6,001 nt of DNA, taken from contig MHZD01000197.1 of assembly GCA_001828645.1 (NCBI GenBank), positions 322-6,322 of the forward strand. Reading direction: 5' to 3'. This stretch comes from Planctomycetes bacterium RIFOXYC2_FULL_41_27 (GTDB taxonomy: Bacteria; Planctomycetota; Brocadiia; Brocadiales; Brocadiaceae). The position numbers and the translations under genes are program-made. Positions 1 to 5,102 of the stretch are shown here, piece after piece. A model generated the notes under the pieces. The model saw only the letters and a program-made list of their open reading frames with translations. It did no database searches and was not told the DNA's origin. The stretch's first letter is position 1. Every line of letters begins with the position of its first letter.

Positions 1-1253
1 AGATCGCACGAACGGGCATTAATTCCCTCAAGGTAGGGTACAACAAGGTATTTGGATATTATATTGAAGTTACTAATGCCAACAAGGATAATATTCCTGA
101 GACCTATATTCGGAAGCAGACACTCAAAAACGCAGAACGTTTCATTACCCCGGAACTCAAGGAATATGAAACAAAAGTGCTGACGGCTGATGAACGCGCA
201 AAGGATTTAGAGTACGATTTGTTTATCCAGATACGTGAACAGGTCAGCGGTTTTACGGCGCGACTGCAAAGGACGTCTGAGGCGATCGCACTCATTGACG
301 TATTGTCTACCCTTGCCAATCTTGCTGTAGAAAACCGGTATATCATGCCTGAGATTACCGATGGCCTGGAATTAAAAATAATCGACGGACGTCACCCCGT
401 ACTGGATCGAAGACTTGCCAGCGAAAGCTTTGTACCCAACGATATCAATCTGGATGGGACTCAGGATACGATCATGGTAATTACCGGGCCAAATATGGCG
501 GGGAAAAGCACGTATATTCGCCAGGTAGCGCTTCTTATTCTCATGGCACAGATGGGGAGTTTTATCCCGGCAAAAGAAGCAGTCATTGGAACGGTAGACA
601 GAATTTTTACACGGGTAGGCGCCTCGGATGAACTTTCGAGGGGGCAGAGTACCTTTATGGTGGAAATGAATGAGACGGCAAACATCCTGAATAACGCCAC
701 CGAACGCAGTCTCATTATTTTAGACGAGGTGGGTCGCGGCACGAGCACATTCGACGGCGTCAGCATTGCCTGGGCAATTACAGAATACATCTACCAGCAC
801 ATTCATGCCAGAACACTCTTTGCTACCCACTATCACGAACTCACGGAACTTGCCTTGCTCTTTTCGGGAATCAAGAATTTTAACATCGCCGTCAAGGAGT
901 GGGGAGACGAGATTATATTTTTGCGAAAGATTGTAGAAGGGGGAACTGATAAAAGTTATGGAATCCACGTCGCGCGTCTTGCGGGAATACCAAGGGAGGT
1001 CATCCAGAGGGCGCGCATTATCCTGAACAACCTTGAGGCTGCAACCCTGGATGTAAACGGCAAACCAAAGTTTGCGCCATTGAAAACAGCCCAAAATAAT
1101 AAACAACCTGCACAGTTAAAATTTTTTTTGTCGAAGCAAGACATGGTAATTGAAGAAATCAAGAAGCTTGAAACGTCAAGGATGTCACCCCTTGAAGCGC
1201 TTAACAAGCTCGACGAACTTAAAAAGAAATTAGAAGAGGATAATGGTTTGTAA
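1..1253 (+). CDS. mutS: DNA mismatch repair protein MutS, C-terminal half (5' end outside window)
   Basis: MutS recognises mismatches and small loops in newly replicated DNA and uses ATP to start repair with MutL. The reading frame is already open at base 3 and gives 416 residues before the stop at 1251-1253, about half of the usual 850-880. It begins in the core/clamp region with the family motif [20 protein letters not shown]. The ATPase domain is complete: Walker [10 protein letters not shown] (486-512), Walker [17 protein letters not shown] (from 711), the [10 protein letters not shown] signature (from 822) and [13 protein letters not shown] (from 954). Near the C-terminus QLKFF (1113-1127) sits where many MutS proteins carry a QLSLF-like sliding-clamp motif, followed by the usual terminal helix [20 protein letters not shown]. 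No frameshift is seen. A run of eight T at 1122-1129 lies in the clamp-motif codons. Identification is very secure; only the start is missing. Confidence 0.98.
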   Translation, partial: IARTGINSLKVGYNKVFGYYIEVTNANKDNIPETYIRKQTLKNAERFITPELKEYETKVLTADERAKDLEYDLFIQIREQVSGFTARLQRTSEAIALIDVLSTLANLAVENRYIMPEITDGLELKIIDGRHPVLDRRLASESFVPNDINLDGTQDTIMVITGPNMAGKSTYIRQVALLILMAQMGSFIPAKEAVIGTVDRIFTRVGASDELSRGQSTFMVEMNETANILNNATERSLIILDEVGRGTSTFDGVSIAWAITEYIYQHIHARTLFATHYHELTELALLFSGIKNFNIAVKEWGDEIIFLRKIVEGGTDKSYGIHVARLAGIPREVIQRARIILNNLEAATLDVNGKPKFAPLKTAQNNKQPAQLKFFLSKQDMVIEEIKKLETSRMSPLEALNKLDELKKKLEEDNGL

Positions 1254-1308
1254 TTGATAAATTTTCGTAATAGTTTAGTATTTTGAAAACATTAGCAGTG
1301 GAAAATGA

Positions 1309-1347
1309 CTTGGTGACAGTATGTAGGGGTAATTCATGAATTACCCC
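1309..1347 (+). repeat. Palindromic repeat, family A, copy 1
   Basis: An 18-base leader cttggtgacagtatgtag (1309-1326) overlaps the start of a perfect 22-bp palindrome at 1326-1347, whose left arm is ggggtaattca. The same leader followed by a related palindrome recurs at 1425-1466, so this is one of two direct copies. As DNA it could extrude as a cruciform; as RNA it would form a tight stem with almost no loop. Confidence 0.85.
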
Positions 1348-1350
1348 TTT

Positions 1351-1413
1351 GCTGGTTCAATCGTCCTCGATTGAACCAAAATGTTTCGGTTCAGGCTACA
1401 AGGCTGAACCAGC
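1351..1413. repeat. Compound inverted repeat (ggttcaatc family) with two inner hairpins
   Basis: The unit opens with gctggttca (1351-1359) and closes with its complement tgaaccagc (1405-1413). Inside are two hairpins: ggttcaatcg/cgattgaacc (1354-1377, loop tcct) and ggttcag/ctgaacc (1388-1410). Because the ggttca arms are shared, the long-range and local pairings exclude each other. Bases 1355-1376 are the exact reverse complement of the core of the copies at 1489-1510 and 1944-1965. Confidence 0.8.
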
Positions 1414-1424
1414 ATAGCAAATGC

Positions 1425-1466
1425 CTTGGTGACAGTATGTAGTGGCAATTCATGAATTGCCACTAC
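1425..1466 (+). repeat. Palindromic repeat, family A, copy 2
   Basis: This copy starts with the same 18-base leader as at 1309 (here 1425-1442) and contains a perfect 28-bp palindrome at 1439-1466 with left arm gtagtggcaattca. Relative to copy 1 two arm positions have changed, and both are matched by complementary changes in the other arm. Confidence 0.85.
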
Positions 1467-1480
1467 AAGATTGAAATTCC

Positions 1481-1510
1481 ACTGTTTCGTTCAATCGAGG
1501 ACGATTGAAC
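1481..1510 (+). repeat. Hairpin repeat (gttcaatcg family), exact copy of 1936-1965
   Basis: Thirty bases starting actgtttcgttcaatcg are identical to 1936-1965. They contain the stem gttcaatcg/cgattgaac (1489-1510) with loop agga. The core is inverted relative to the copy in 1351-1413, so the family occurs in both orientations. Confidence 0.85.
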
Positions 1511-1525
1511 TAGCAAGAGAGGTAA

Positions 1526-1606
1526 AGCCCGAAGGGCTGACAGAGTATAGCCCAGGGCGACAGCCCTGGGATGAGGATTTAATAATATTTTTAGCCCTGA
1601 AAGGGC
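1526..1606. repeat. Cluster of three G/C-rich hairpins
   Basis: Three short hairpins lie in a row: agccc-gaa-gggct (1526-1538), cccagggc-gaca-gccctggg (1551-1570, a perfect 8-bp stem) and gccct-gaa-agggc (1594-1606). The first and third have a gaa triloop. The spacing and related sequences suggest a single composite repetitive unit. No coding or terminator function is evident. Confidence 0.7.
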
Positions 1607-1721
1607 GGTACATTGGACGATATCTTCATTCAATGACATTGCCCATCAAGGGAGAGGTGATTTGTAATTTGATTTCAAGGATTTCAATCCCCGTTTACAC
1701 GAGGACGAATCTTGTATAATT

Positions 1722-1741
1722 TCCCCTCTAGAAAGAGGGGA
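1722..1741. repeat. Hairpin with 8-bp stem
   Basis: The arms tcccctct (1722-1729) and agagggga (1734-1741) pair perfectly around the loop agaa. It is followed by acttcgtcgt, not by a T-run, so it is listed as a structural repeat and not a terminator. Confidence 0.6.
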
Positions 1742-1817
1742 CTTCGTCGTGATGGTTCGACAGGCTCACCATGAACGGCACTGCATCCTGAGCTTGTCGA
1801 AGGATCAGTCGAACGAT
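1741..1817. repeat. REP-like inverted repeat, long form
   Basis: The unit begins acttcgtcgtga and ends cagtcgaacgat. Inside, ttcgacaggctca (1756-1768) and tgagcttgtcgaa (1789-1801) are inverted repeats with one mismatch over 13 bp. Sequences of the type gttcgacaggctcaccatgaac are, from general knowledge, common dispersed intergenic repeats in many bacteria. A short form with the same outer ends lies at 2013-2039. Confidence 0.75.
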
Positions 1818-1853
1818 AAAGGGGTGTGTAAGTTTGCCGTAATACCCCCCGCG

Positions 1854-1878
1854 CTGGTTCAATCTTGCAGATTGAACC
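1854..1878. repeat. Hairpin repeat (ggttcaatc family)
   Basis: Arms ggttcaatct (1856-1865) and agattgaacc (1869-1878) pair around the loop tgc. The preceding gct and following aaatatttcg parallel the unit starting at 1351, so this is a diverged copy in the same orientation. Its changed arm bases remain complementary. Confidence 0.75.
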
Positions 1879-1935
1879 AAATATTTCGAATTGTACCATG
1901 GGTTTAAAAGTCTGTCTCTACTTTGAACTATGCAA

Positions 1936-1966
1936 ACTGTTTCGTTCAATCGAGGACGATTGAACG
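1936..1966 (+). repeat. Hairpin repeat (gttcaatcg family), exact copy of 1481-1510
   Basis: Bases 1936-1965 are identical to 1481-1510. Here the stem extends by one pair, cgttcaatcg (1943-1952) with cgattgaacg (1957-1966), around the loop agga. Confidence 0.85.
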
Positions 1967-2012
1967 AGCCAGAGGAATGTTCAGGAATTTCAAACTATTG
2001 TTCCTCCCCTTG

Positions 2013-2039
2013 ACTTCGTCGTGAGCTCAGTCGAACGAT
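2013..2039. repeat. REP-like repeat, short form
   Basis: This has the same outer ends as 1741-1817, acttcgtcgtga and cagtcgaacgat, but only three bases between them instead of 53. It may be an internal-deletion derivative. Alternatively the right part (tgagct...gtcgaa) is a separate copy of the tgagcttgtcgaa arm. Confidence 0.6.
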
Positions 2040-2088
2040 GGGGGAAGCTAGGTGGGGGTGAAAGAAAAAGCTACGCACCCTCCCCGAA

Positions 2089-2109
2089 CCCCTCCCATCA
2101 AGGGAGGGG
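2089..2109. repeat. Hairpin with 8-bp stem cccctccc/gggagggg
   Basis: Perfect arms at 2089-2096 and 2102-2109 flank the loop atcaa. The string cccatcaagggag (2094-2106) also occurs at 1642-1654, which suggests a partial second copy there. There is no T-run after it, so a terminator is not supported. Confidence 0.65.
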
Positions 2110-2161
2110 AATATTTAGTTGCCGAATGCCTGATTTATCCACGTAATTCAATTATTTTAAC

Positions 2162-2168
2162 AGGGGAA
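2162..2168 (+). promoter_or_regulatory. Ribosome binding site of floA
   Basis: The sequence aggggaa lies five bases before the ATG at 2174. It supports this start over the in-frame ATG at 2198. Confidence 0.7.
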
Positions 2169-2173
2169 ATTAT

Positions 2174-3205
2174 ATGCAATATCTACCACTTCTTACGATG
2201 TCCACAAAGGCCTCGATTTTTGTATTCATAATACTCTTTCTCTGTATCCTTTTATTTGCATTCGTTATCTTCAAATACGGATGGCTTTACATCAAGTCCG
2301 TTGCATCAGACGCCCCCGTGTCTTTCTTGCAGATGATCGGCATGGGCTTTCGGCATGTCGATGCCCACTCCGTTGTGGAATGCCGTATTATGGCAAAGAA
2401 GGCGGGGATAGATATTGCCTCCTCATCTCTGGAGGCGCACCAATTGGCAGGCGGCAATATTAACAATGTCGTTCGTGCCCTTATTGCAGCAAGCAAGGCA
2501 AATATTGAACTGAATTTTGACCGCGCCTGCGCCATCGATCTCTCCGGGAGGGATGTATTTGACACCATAAAGACCAACATCAATCCAAAGGTGATTGATT
2601 GTCCTGATCCTGTTAAAGGTTCTGGCTCACTGGACGCCGTAACAAAGGATGGCATCCAGCTCAAAGTAAAGGCGCGTGTGACCATACGCACAAAGATTGA
2701 CAGGCTCGTGGGGGGGGCAACGGAGGAAACCATTATTGCCCGTGTTGGTGAAGGCATTATTACGATCATCGGTTCATCTGAAACGTATAAAAGAGTGTTA
2801 GAAAAACCCGATTCGATATCAAACTTTGTTATGGAAAAGGAACTGGATGGAGATACGGCCTTTCAGATTCTCTCGATTAATATCGTGAGTATCGACGTGG
2901 GCGACAACATCGGCGCAAAACTTCAAGCCGATCAGGCAGAGGCAGATAAGCGGGTTGCCCAGGCAGAGGCTGAGAAACGGCAAAGCATGGCTAATGCGCG
3001 CGAACAGGAGATGAAGGCGCTTGCAGAAGAAAACATGGCAAAAATACTTGCAGCCGAGTCTGAAGTGCCCAAGGCCATTGCCCAGGCATTTCGTGAGGGG
3101 AACCTCGGCATTATGGACTATTACCACATGAAAAATGTCCAGGCCGACACCGAGATGAAGACATCGATATCAAAAACCGGATTACCGCCAAAGACGCCGT
3201 TATAA
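2174..3205 (+). CDS. floA: Flotillin-like protein FloA (SPFH/Band 7 family)
   Basis: FloA proteins are membrane-anchored scaffolds of bacterial functional membrane microdomains. This 343-residue product is close to the roughly 330 residues of the Bacillus subtilis protein (formerly YqfA). One membrane segment lies at about residues 14-33, followed by the SPFH region. Strongly conserved FloA stretches are visible: LEAHQLAGGN (86-95), ALIAASKANIEL (102-113), AIDLSGRDVFD, NPKVID, RLVGGATEETIIARVGEGII, GDNIGAKLQADQAEADK and REGNLGIMDYYHMKN. The Ala/Glu-rich stretch after QADQAEADK is the expected C-terminal helical coiled region. A small insertion around PDPVKGSGSLDAVTKDG distinguishes it from the Bacillus form. 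The gene stands alone: no NfeD-type gene, the frequent partner, is adjacent, and repeats flank it on both sides. A run of eight G (2710-2717) falls in the conserved V-G-G codons. Confidence 0.95.
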   Translation: MQYLPLLTMSTKASIFVFIILFLCILLFAFVIFKYGWLYIKSVASDAPVSFLQMIGMGFRHVDAHSVVECRIMAKKAGIDIASSSLEAHQLAGGNINNVVRALIAASKANIELNFDRACAIDLSGRDVFDTIKTNINPKVIDCPDPVKGSGSLDAVTKDGIQLKVKARVTIRTKIDRLVGGATEETIIARVGEGIITIIGSSETYKRVLEKPDSISNFVMEKELDGDTAFQILSINIVSIDVGDNIGAKLQADQAEADKRVAQAEAEKRQSMANAREQEMKALAEENMAKILAAESEVPKAIAQAFREGNLGIMDYYHMKNVQADTEMKTSISKTGLPPKTPL

Positions 3206-3243
3206 ATATAATAGAGGAATAAAATTTGCGTTGGAACCGGACT

Positions 3244-3352
3244 TATAGTAAAGGCAATAAGTAAGTAGACATAAAATATAAGGCTTGTCATTCCCGCATG
3301 CTTTTAGCGGGAATGACATATAAGGCGGCTCTTATTTATTGCCTTTCCTATA
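3244..3352. repeat. MITE-like element with terminal inverted repeats and central hairpin
   Basis: Terminal repeats of 22 bp with two mismatches lie at 3244-3265 and 3331-3352; each reads inward tatag(t/g)aaaggcaataa(g/a)taag. In the middle is a perfect 12-bp stem, tgtcattcccgc (3286-3297) with its complement (3307-3318) and a nine-base loop. Total size is 109 bp with no coding capacity. The ends start with TA, which could reflect a TA target duplication of the IS630/mariner type; that is inference. No parent transposase is in the window. Confidence 0.75.
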
Positions 3353-3383
3353 CAATTAAATTAGGTCTTCGGTAACTTTTTAC

Positions 3384-3482
3384 GCCGCGAAGACGCCAAG
3401 GCACCTCGTAGGGGCACGCTGATGCGTGCCCAATAATGAGGGCACGGGCACCGTGCCCCTACTGTCTTTGTGACTTTGTGGC
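3384..3482. repeat. Imperfect inverted-repeat element interrupted by a nested repeat
   Basis: The ends gccgcgaagacgccaag (3384-3400) and ctttgtgactttgtggc (3466-3482) are inverted repeats matching at 12 of 17 positions. The space between is almost wholly occupied by the double-hairpin unit at 3408-3462. This suggests an older miniature element into which a second repeat settled. Confidence 0.55.
3408..3462. repeat. Double-hairpin repeat with outer stem
   Basis: The outer arms gtaggggcacg (3408-3418) and cgtgcccctac (3452-3462) are perfect complements. Within them are two 8-bp hairpins, gggcacgc-tgat-gcgtgccc (3412-3431) and gggcacgg-gca-ccgtgccc (3440-3458). Outer and inner pairings compete for the same bases. 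Sequences of the gtaggggcac type are, from general knowledge, widespread bacterial intergenic repeats. Confidence 0.75.
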
Positions 3483-3585
3483 TAGAGGGAAAATACTCCA
3501 GCTTATCAGCGCCAGTGCTCATTTTGACAGAAAACATGGTTTCTAATATATCAATCTTAAAGATGAAGAAGATAAAAAAATCACT

Positions 3586-3687
3586 ATGAAGACCGCTCTC
3601 GACTCTTTAAAACGTGATGGTTTGGAAGATTCCTTTATAAAAACAAAACCCCTTAAATCTAATTTAAAAAAAACGAAATCTGTATAA
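3586..3687 (+). CDS. Doubtful 33-codon ORF or gene remnant
   Basis: An open frame from 3547 to the stop at 3685-3687 encodes about 46 residues, with an ATG at 3586 giving 33. The product is lysine-rich (ends LKSNLKKTKSV). No good ribosome binding site precedes the ATG, and a second short frame starting at the ATG at 3537 overlaps out of phase. It could be the tail of a gene whose front was lost when the repeats at 3244-3482 arrived, or chance. I do not recognise the peptide. Apart from this, 3483-3710 holds nothing I can identify. Confidence 0.2.
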   Translation: MKTALDSLKRDGLEDSFIKTKPLKSNLKKTKSV

Positions 3688-3710
3688 CATTCTCTGCTTA
3701 AAATGCTATA

Positions 3711-3717
3711 GGGAGGG
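3711..3717 (+). promoter_or_regulatory. Ribosome binding site that decides the start at 3727
   Basis: gggaggg lies nine bases before the ATG at 3727. A nearer ATG at 3720 is only two bases away and opens a 23-codon frame only, so 3727 is preferred. Confidence 0.65.
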
Positions 3718-3726
3718 TTATGAAAA

Positions 3727-4326
3727 ATGTCTTTGCTGAACAATCTCTCACTTATATTTTTTCTCCTAATATCAACACCCTGTTTTGCTGAAGAGAGAGA
3801 CTTTAATACCATGGATTCTAACAAACATTTACAAGAAGCTAGGAGATATTTATTAACTAATGATATTGATAATGCCTATAAGCATTTAGAATCAATTCCA
3901 TTAGATTCACCAGAAGAGATTTATAAACAAAGACAAGAATTAATTATAAAAGTAATTAGATTAGAAAAAGATATAAGAGGAAATCGTTACAATAATTTTA
4001 ACTCTTATTCTCACAACGATAATAAAAATGAAATTATTAAAAATACCCCTTCTAGTGATATTTCTAGTAGTATTGCGACACTTGTAGGATTTTTATTTAT
4101 TTCATTTTTTTGGTTACTTCCATGTTTCGGGGTTGCAGCTTGGGCAAAATCATGGAGTCATTCATTTGTTCTATTCATTATTATTTCTATATTTATTTCT
4201 CCAGTTTTGGGAGGATTTATTGTTTTAATATTAGGGAAAAGAAAGATCTGTCCAAATTGTGCAGAGAAAATAAAAACAGCAGCTATTGTATGTCCTTATT
4301 GTAAAAATAACGTTTCAAACTTATGA
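3727..4326 (+). CDS. Unrecognised membrane protein with signal sequence and C-terminal zinc ribbon
   Basis: The 199-residue product is not one I can name. It has an N-terminal hydrophobic signal (about 1-21, with possible cleavage after CFA). Next comes a helical region with a TPR-like stretch EARRYLLTNDIDNAYKHLES (37-56), then an Asn/Ser-rich linker (86-115). Two membrane segments follow at about 116-138 and 147-169. The tail is a zinc-ribbon motif CPNC-x10-CPYC (Cys175, 178, 189, 192) preceded by basic GKRK. The codons are far more AT-rich than those of mutS or floA, which suggests horizontal acquisition. With a cleaved signal and two membrane passes the zinc ribbon would sit outside the cytoplasm, which is unusual. 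Starting instead at the in-frame ATG at 3811 would leave the ribbon inside, but the good ribosome binding site favours 3727. Existence of the gene is fairly sure; function is unknown. Confidence 0.75.
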   Translation: MSLLNNLSLIFFLLISTPCFAEERDFNTMDSNKHLQEARRYLLTNDIDNAYKHLESIPLDSPEEIYKQRQELIIKVIRLEKDIRGNRYNNFNSYSHNDNKNEIIKNTPSSDISSSIATLVGFLFISFFWLLPCFGVAAWAKSWSHSFVLFIIISIFISPVLGGFIVLILGKRKICPNCAEKIKTAAIVCPYCKNNVSNL

Positions 4327-4386
4327 ATAATCAACAACTTTAAGCCAATAAAAAAATCATATCTTTGAATTATATATATTTACTAT

Positions 4387-4391
4387 GAGGG
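4387..4391 (+). promoter_or_regulatory. Weak, closely spaced ribosome binding site
   Basis: gaggg ends only three bases before the ATG at 4395, shorter than usual. No other in-frame ATG lies nearby (the next Met codon is about 37 codons in), so 4395 is still the best start, with weak initiation expected. Confidence 0.4.
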
Positions 4392-4394
4392 TTT

Positions 4395-4997
4395 ATGTTC
4401 GACCTAAAACACTTTACTACAATAGGTGACCTTGCCCGTGAAATCGCACAGAAATACCGTTTTTACGACTCTGCGATTCGTTCTCTTACGGATTCCCTTT
4501 CAATGGACGCTGCCTTAAAAACCCTCGCAGAACTTACAGTTCTTGAAAAATCCTCAATCGTGTCCATTGTATCATCACTGAACGAAATATCAAAAATGAG
4601 CAATATTTCATCGTCCGTACGTGCCATGACAGATGCAAACTCTTTCATCAAATCAATCTTTGAATCTAAGCTATCTGTGGAAACTGTAATGCGTTCAGCC
4701 CTTGAGCAGAAAAGACTATTGGAAGAGATAGAGAGACCTCTATCACTAAGCAATCAGATGTCTGACCTAACAATCAGTCATCGCCACATGTCTGCGATGC
4801 TATTTGCTTCACTATCGGCCCAATCCAAAATCATGGAAATACAATCTATTCCTTTGGGTGCTGCAATTAACGCTTCAGCTTCCTTTCAACAATCTCTTCG
4901 TCTCGGGCTGGATAAATTCACTTCTAGCTACAACAAATTATTCGACTTCATAAATAATCGGCCCACTATCATTGCGAAACTTACACCGGTAGTGTAA
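4395..4997 (+). CDS. Unrecognised Ser-rich helical protein, probably truncated by the insertion sequence
   Basis: The frame gives 200 residues that I do not recognise. The sequence is rich in Ser, Leu, Ile and Ala, lacks cysteine, and looks almost wholly alpha-helical, with stretches such as LTDSLSMDAALKTLAEL and RSALEQKRLLEEIERPL. No signal peptide or clear membrane segment is seen. It lies 68 bases after the zinc-ribbon gene in the same direction, so co-transcription is possible. Its base composition is closer to the chromosome than that of the upstream gene. The last codons (aca ccg gta gtg taa) run into the start of the IS256-like element: the stop TAA at 4995-4997 is part of the gtgtaaaat sequence typical of such ends. 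The natural protein was therefore probably longer, and this is likely its N-terminal part. The full-length protein might be rebuilt beyond the right end of the element. Confidence 0.65.
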   Translation: MFDLKHFTTIGDLAREIAQKYRFYDSAIRSLTDSLSMDAALKTLAELTVLEKSSIVSIVSSLNEISKMSNISSSVRAMTDANSFIKSIFESKLSVETVMRSALEQKRLLEEIERPLSLSNQMSDLTISHRHMSAMLFASLSAQSKIMEIQSIPLGAAINASASFQQSLRLGLDKFTSSYNKLFDFINNRPTIIAKLTPVV

Positions 4998-5084
4998 AAT
5001 ATTTTGTGTAAATATAGGATAGGGTAGAAAAAAGGCGCATTCACCTTTATACTTGGAGTTGTGAAATTAAAATAACAATAAACC

Positions 5085-5094
5085 AAGGAAGGAG
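5085..5094 (+). promoter_or_regulatory. Ribosome binding site of the transposase
   Basis: aaggaaggag lies eight bases before the ATG at 5103, a strong site that fixes the transposase start. Confidence 0.7.
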
Positions 5095-5102
5095 AATACG
5101 CC

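Larger units (their letters stand above)
1254..2173. other. Gene-free intergenic region filled with palindromic repeats
   Basis: These 920 bases between mutS and floA contain no credible gene. The few open frames of 70-82 codons run through the repeats themselves and lack ribosome binding sites. Nearly the whole stretch from 1309 to 2109 is made of short inverted repeats with stems of 5-14 bp, listed individually below. Several are copies of one another in direct or inverted orientation. Bases 1254-1308 and 2110-2160 show nothing recognisable. The pattern resembles repeated settling of small REP- or MITE-like sequences in a neutral site. No hairpin is followed by a clear T-run, so no intrinsic terminator is called. 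Confidence 0.85.

Noticed and set aside
1471..1719. 82-codon + strand open frame in the repeat region
   Set aside because: It runs through the gttcaatcg hairpin and the G/C hairpin cluster, has no ribosome binding site and no family likeness; the open frame is a by-product of repeats.
1694..1720. Promoter-like tttaca and a perfect tataat
   Set aside because: Spacing is only 15 bases and what follows is a hairpin and repeats, with no gene for 450 bases; probably chance in AT-rich sequence.
1684..1949. Two overlapping minus-strand open frames of 71 and 73 codons
   Set aside because: Their peptides are translations of the REP-like gttcgacaggctcacc repeat (e.g. DPSTSSGCSAVHGEPVEP), a well-known type of spurious call.
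1326..2109. Possible intrinsic terminators for mutS or a CRISPR-like array
   Set aside because: Stems lack a following T-run, and the repeats are palindromic, irregularly spaced and of several families, without equal-length spacers.
2287..2769. 160-codon minus-strand open frame inside floA
   Set aside because: It is an antisense shadow of a strongly conserved floA coding region.
3543..3824. 93-codon minus-strand open frame
   Set aside because: It lies opposite the start and signal sequence of the better-supported gene at 3727 and lacks a recognisable protein pattern.
4981..4997. ttacac/gtgtaa inverted repeat as a terminator or operator
   Set aside because: The stem is only 6 bp and it straddles the proposed insertion junction; coincidence with the element's end sequence is more likely.
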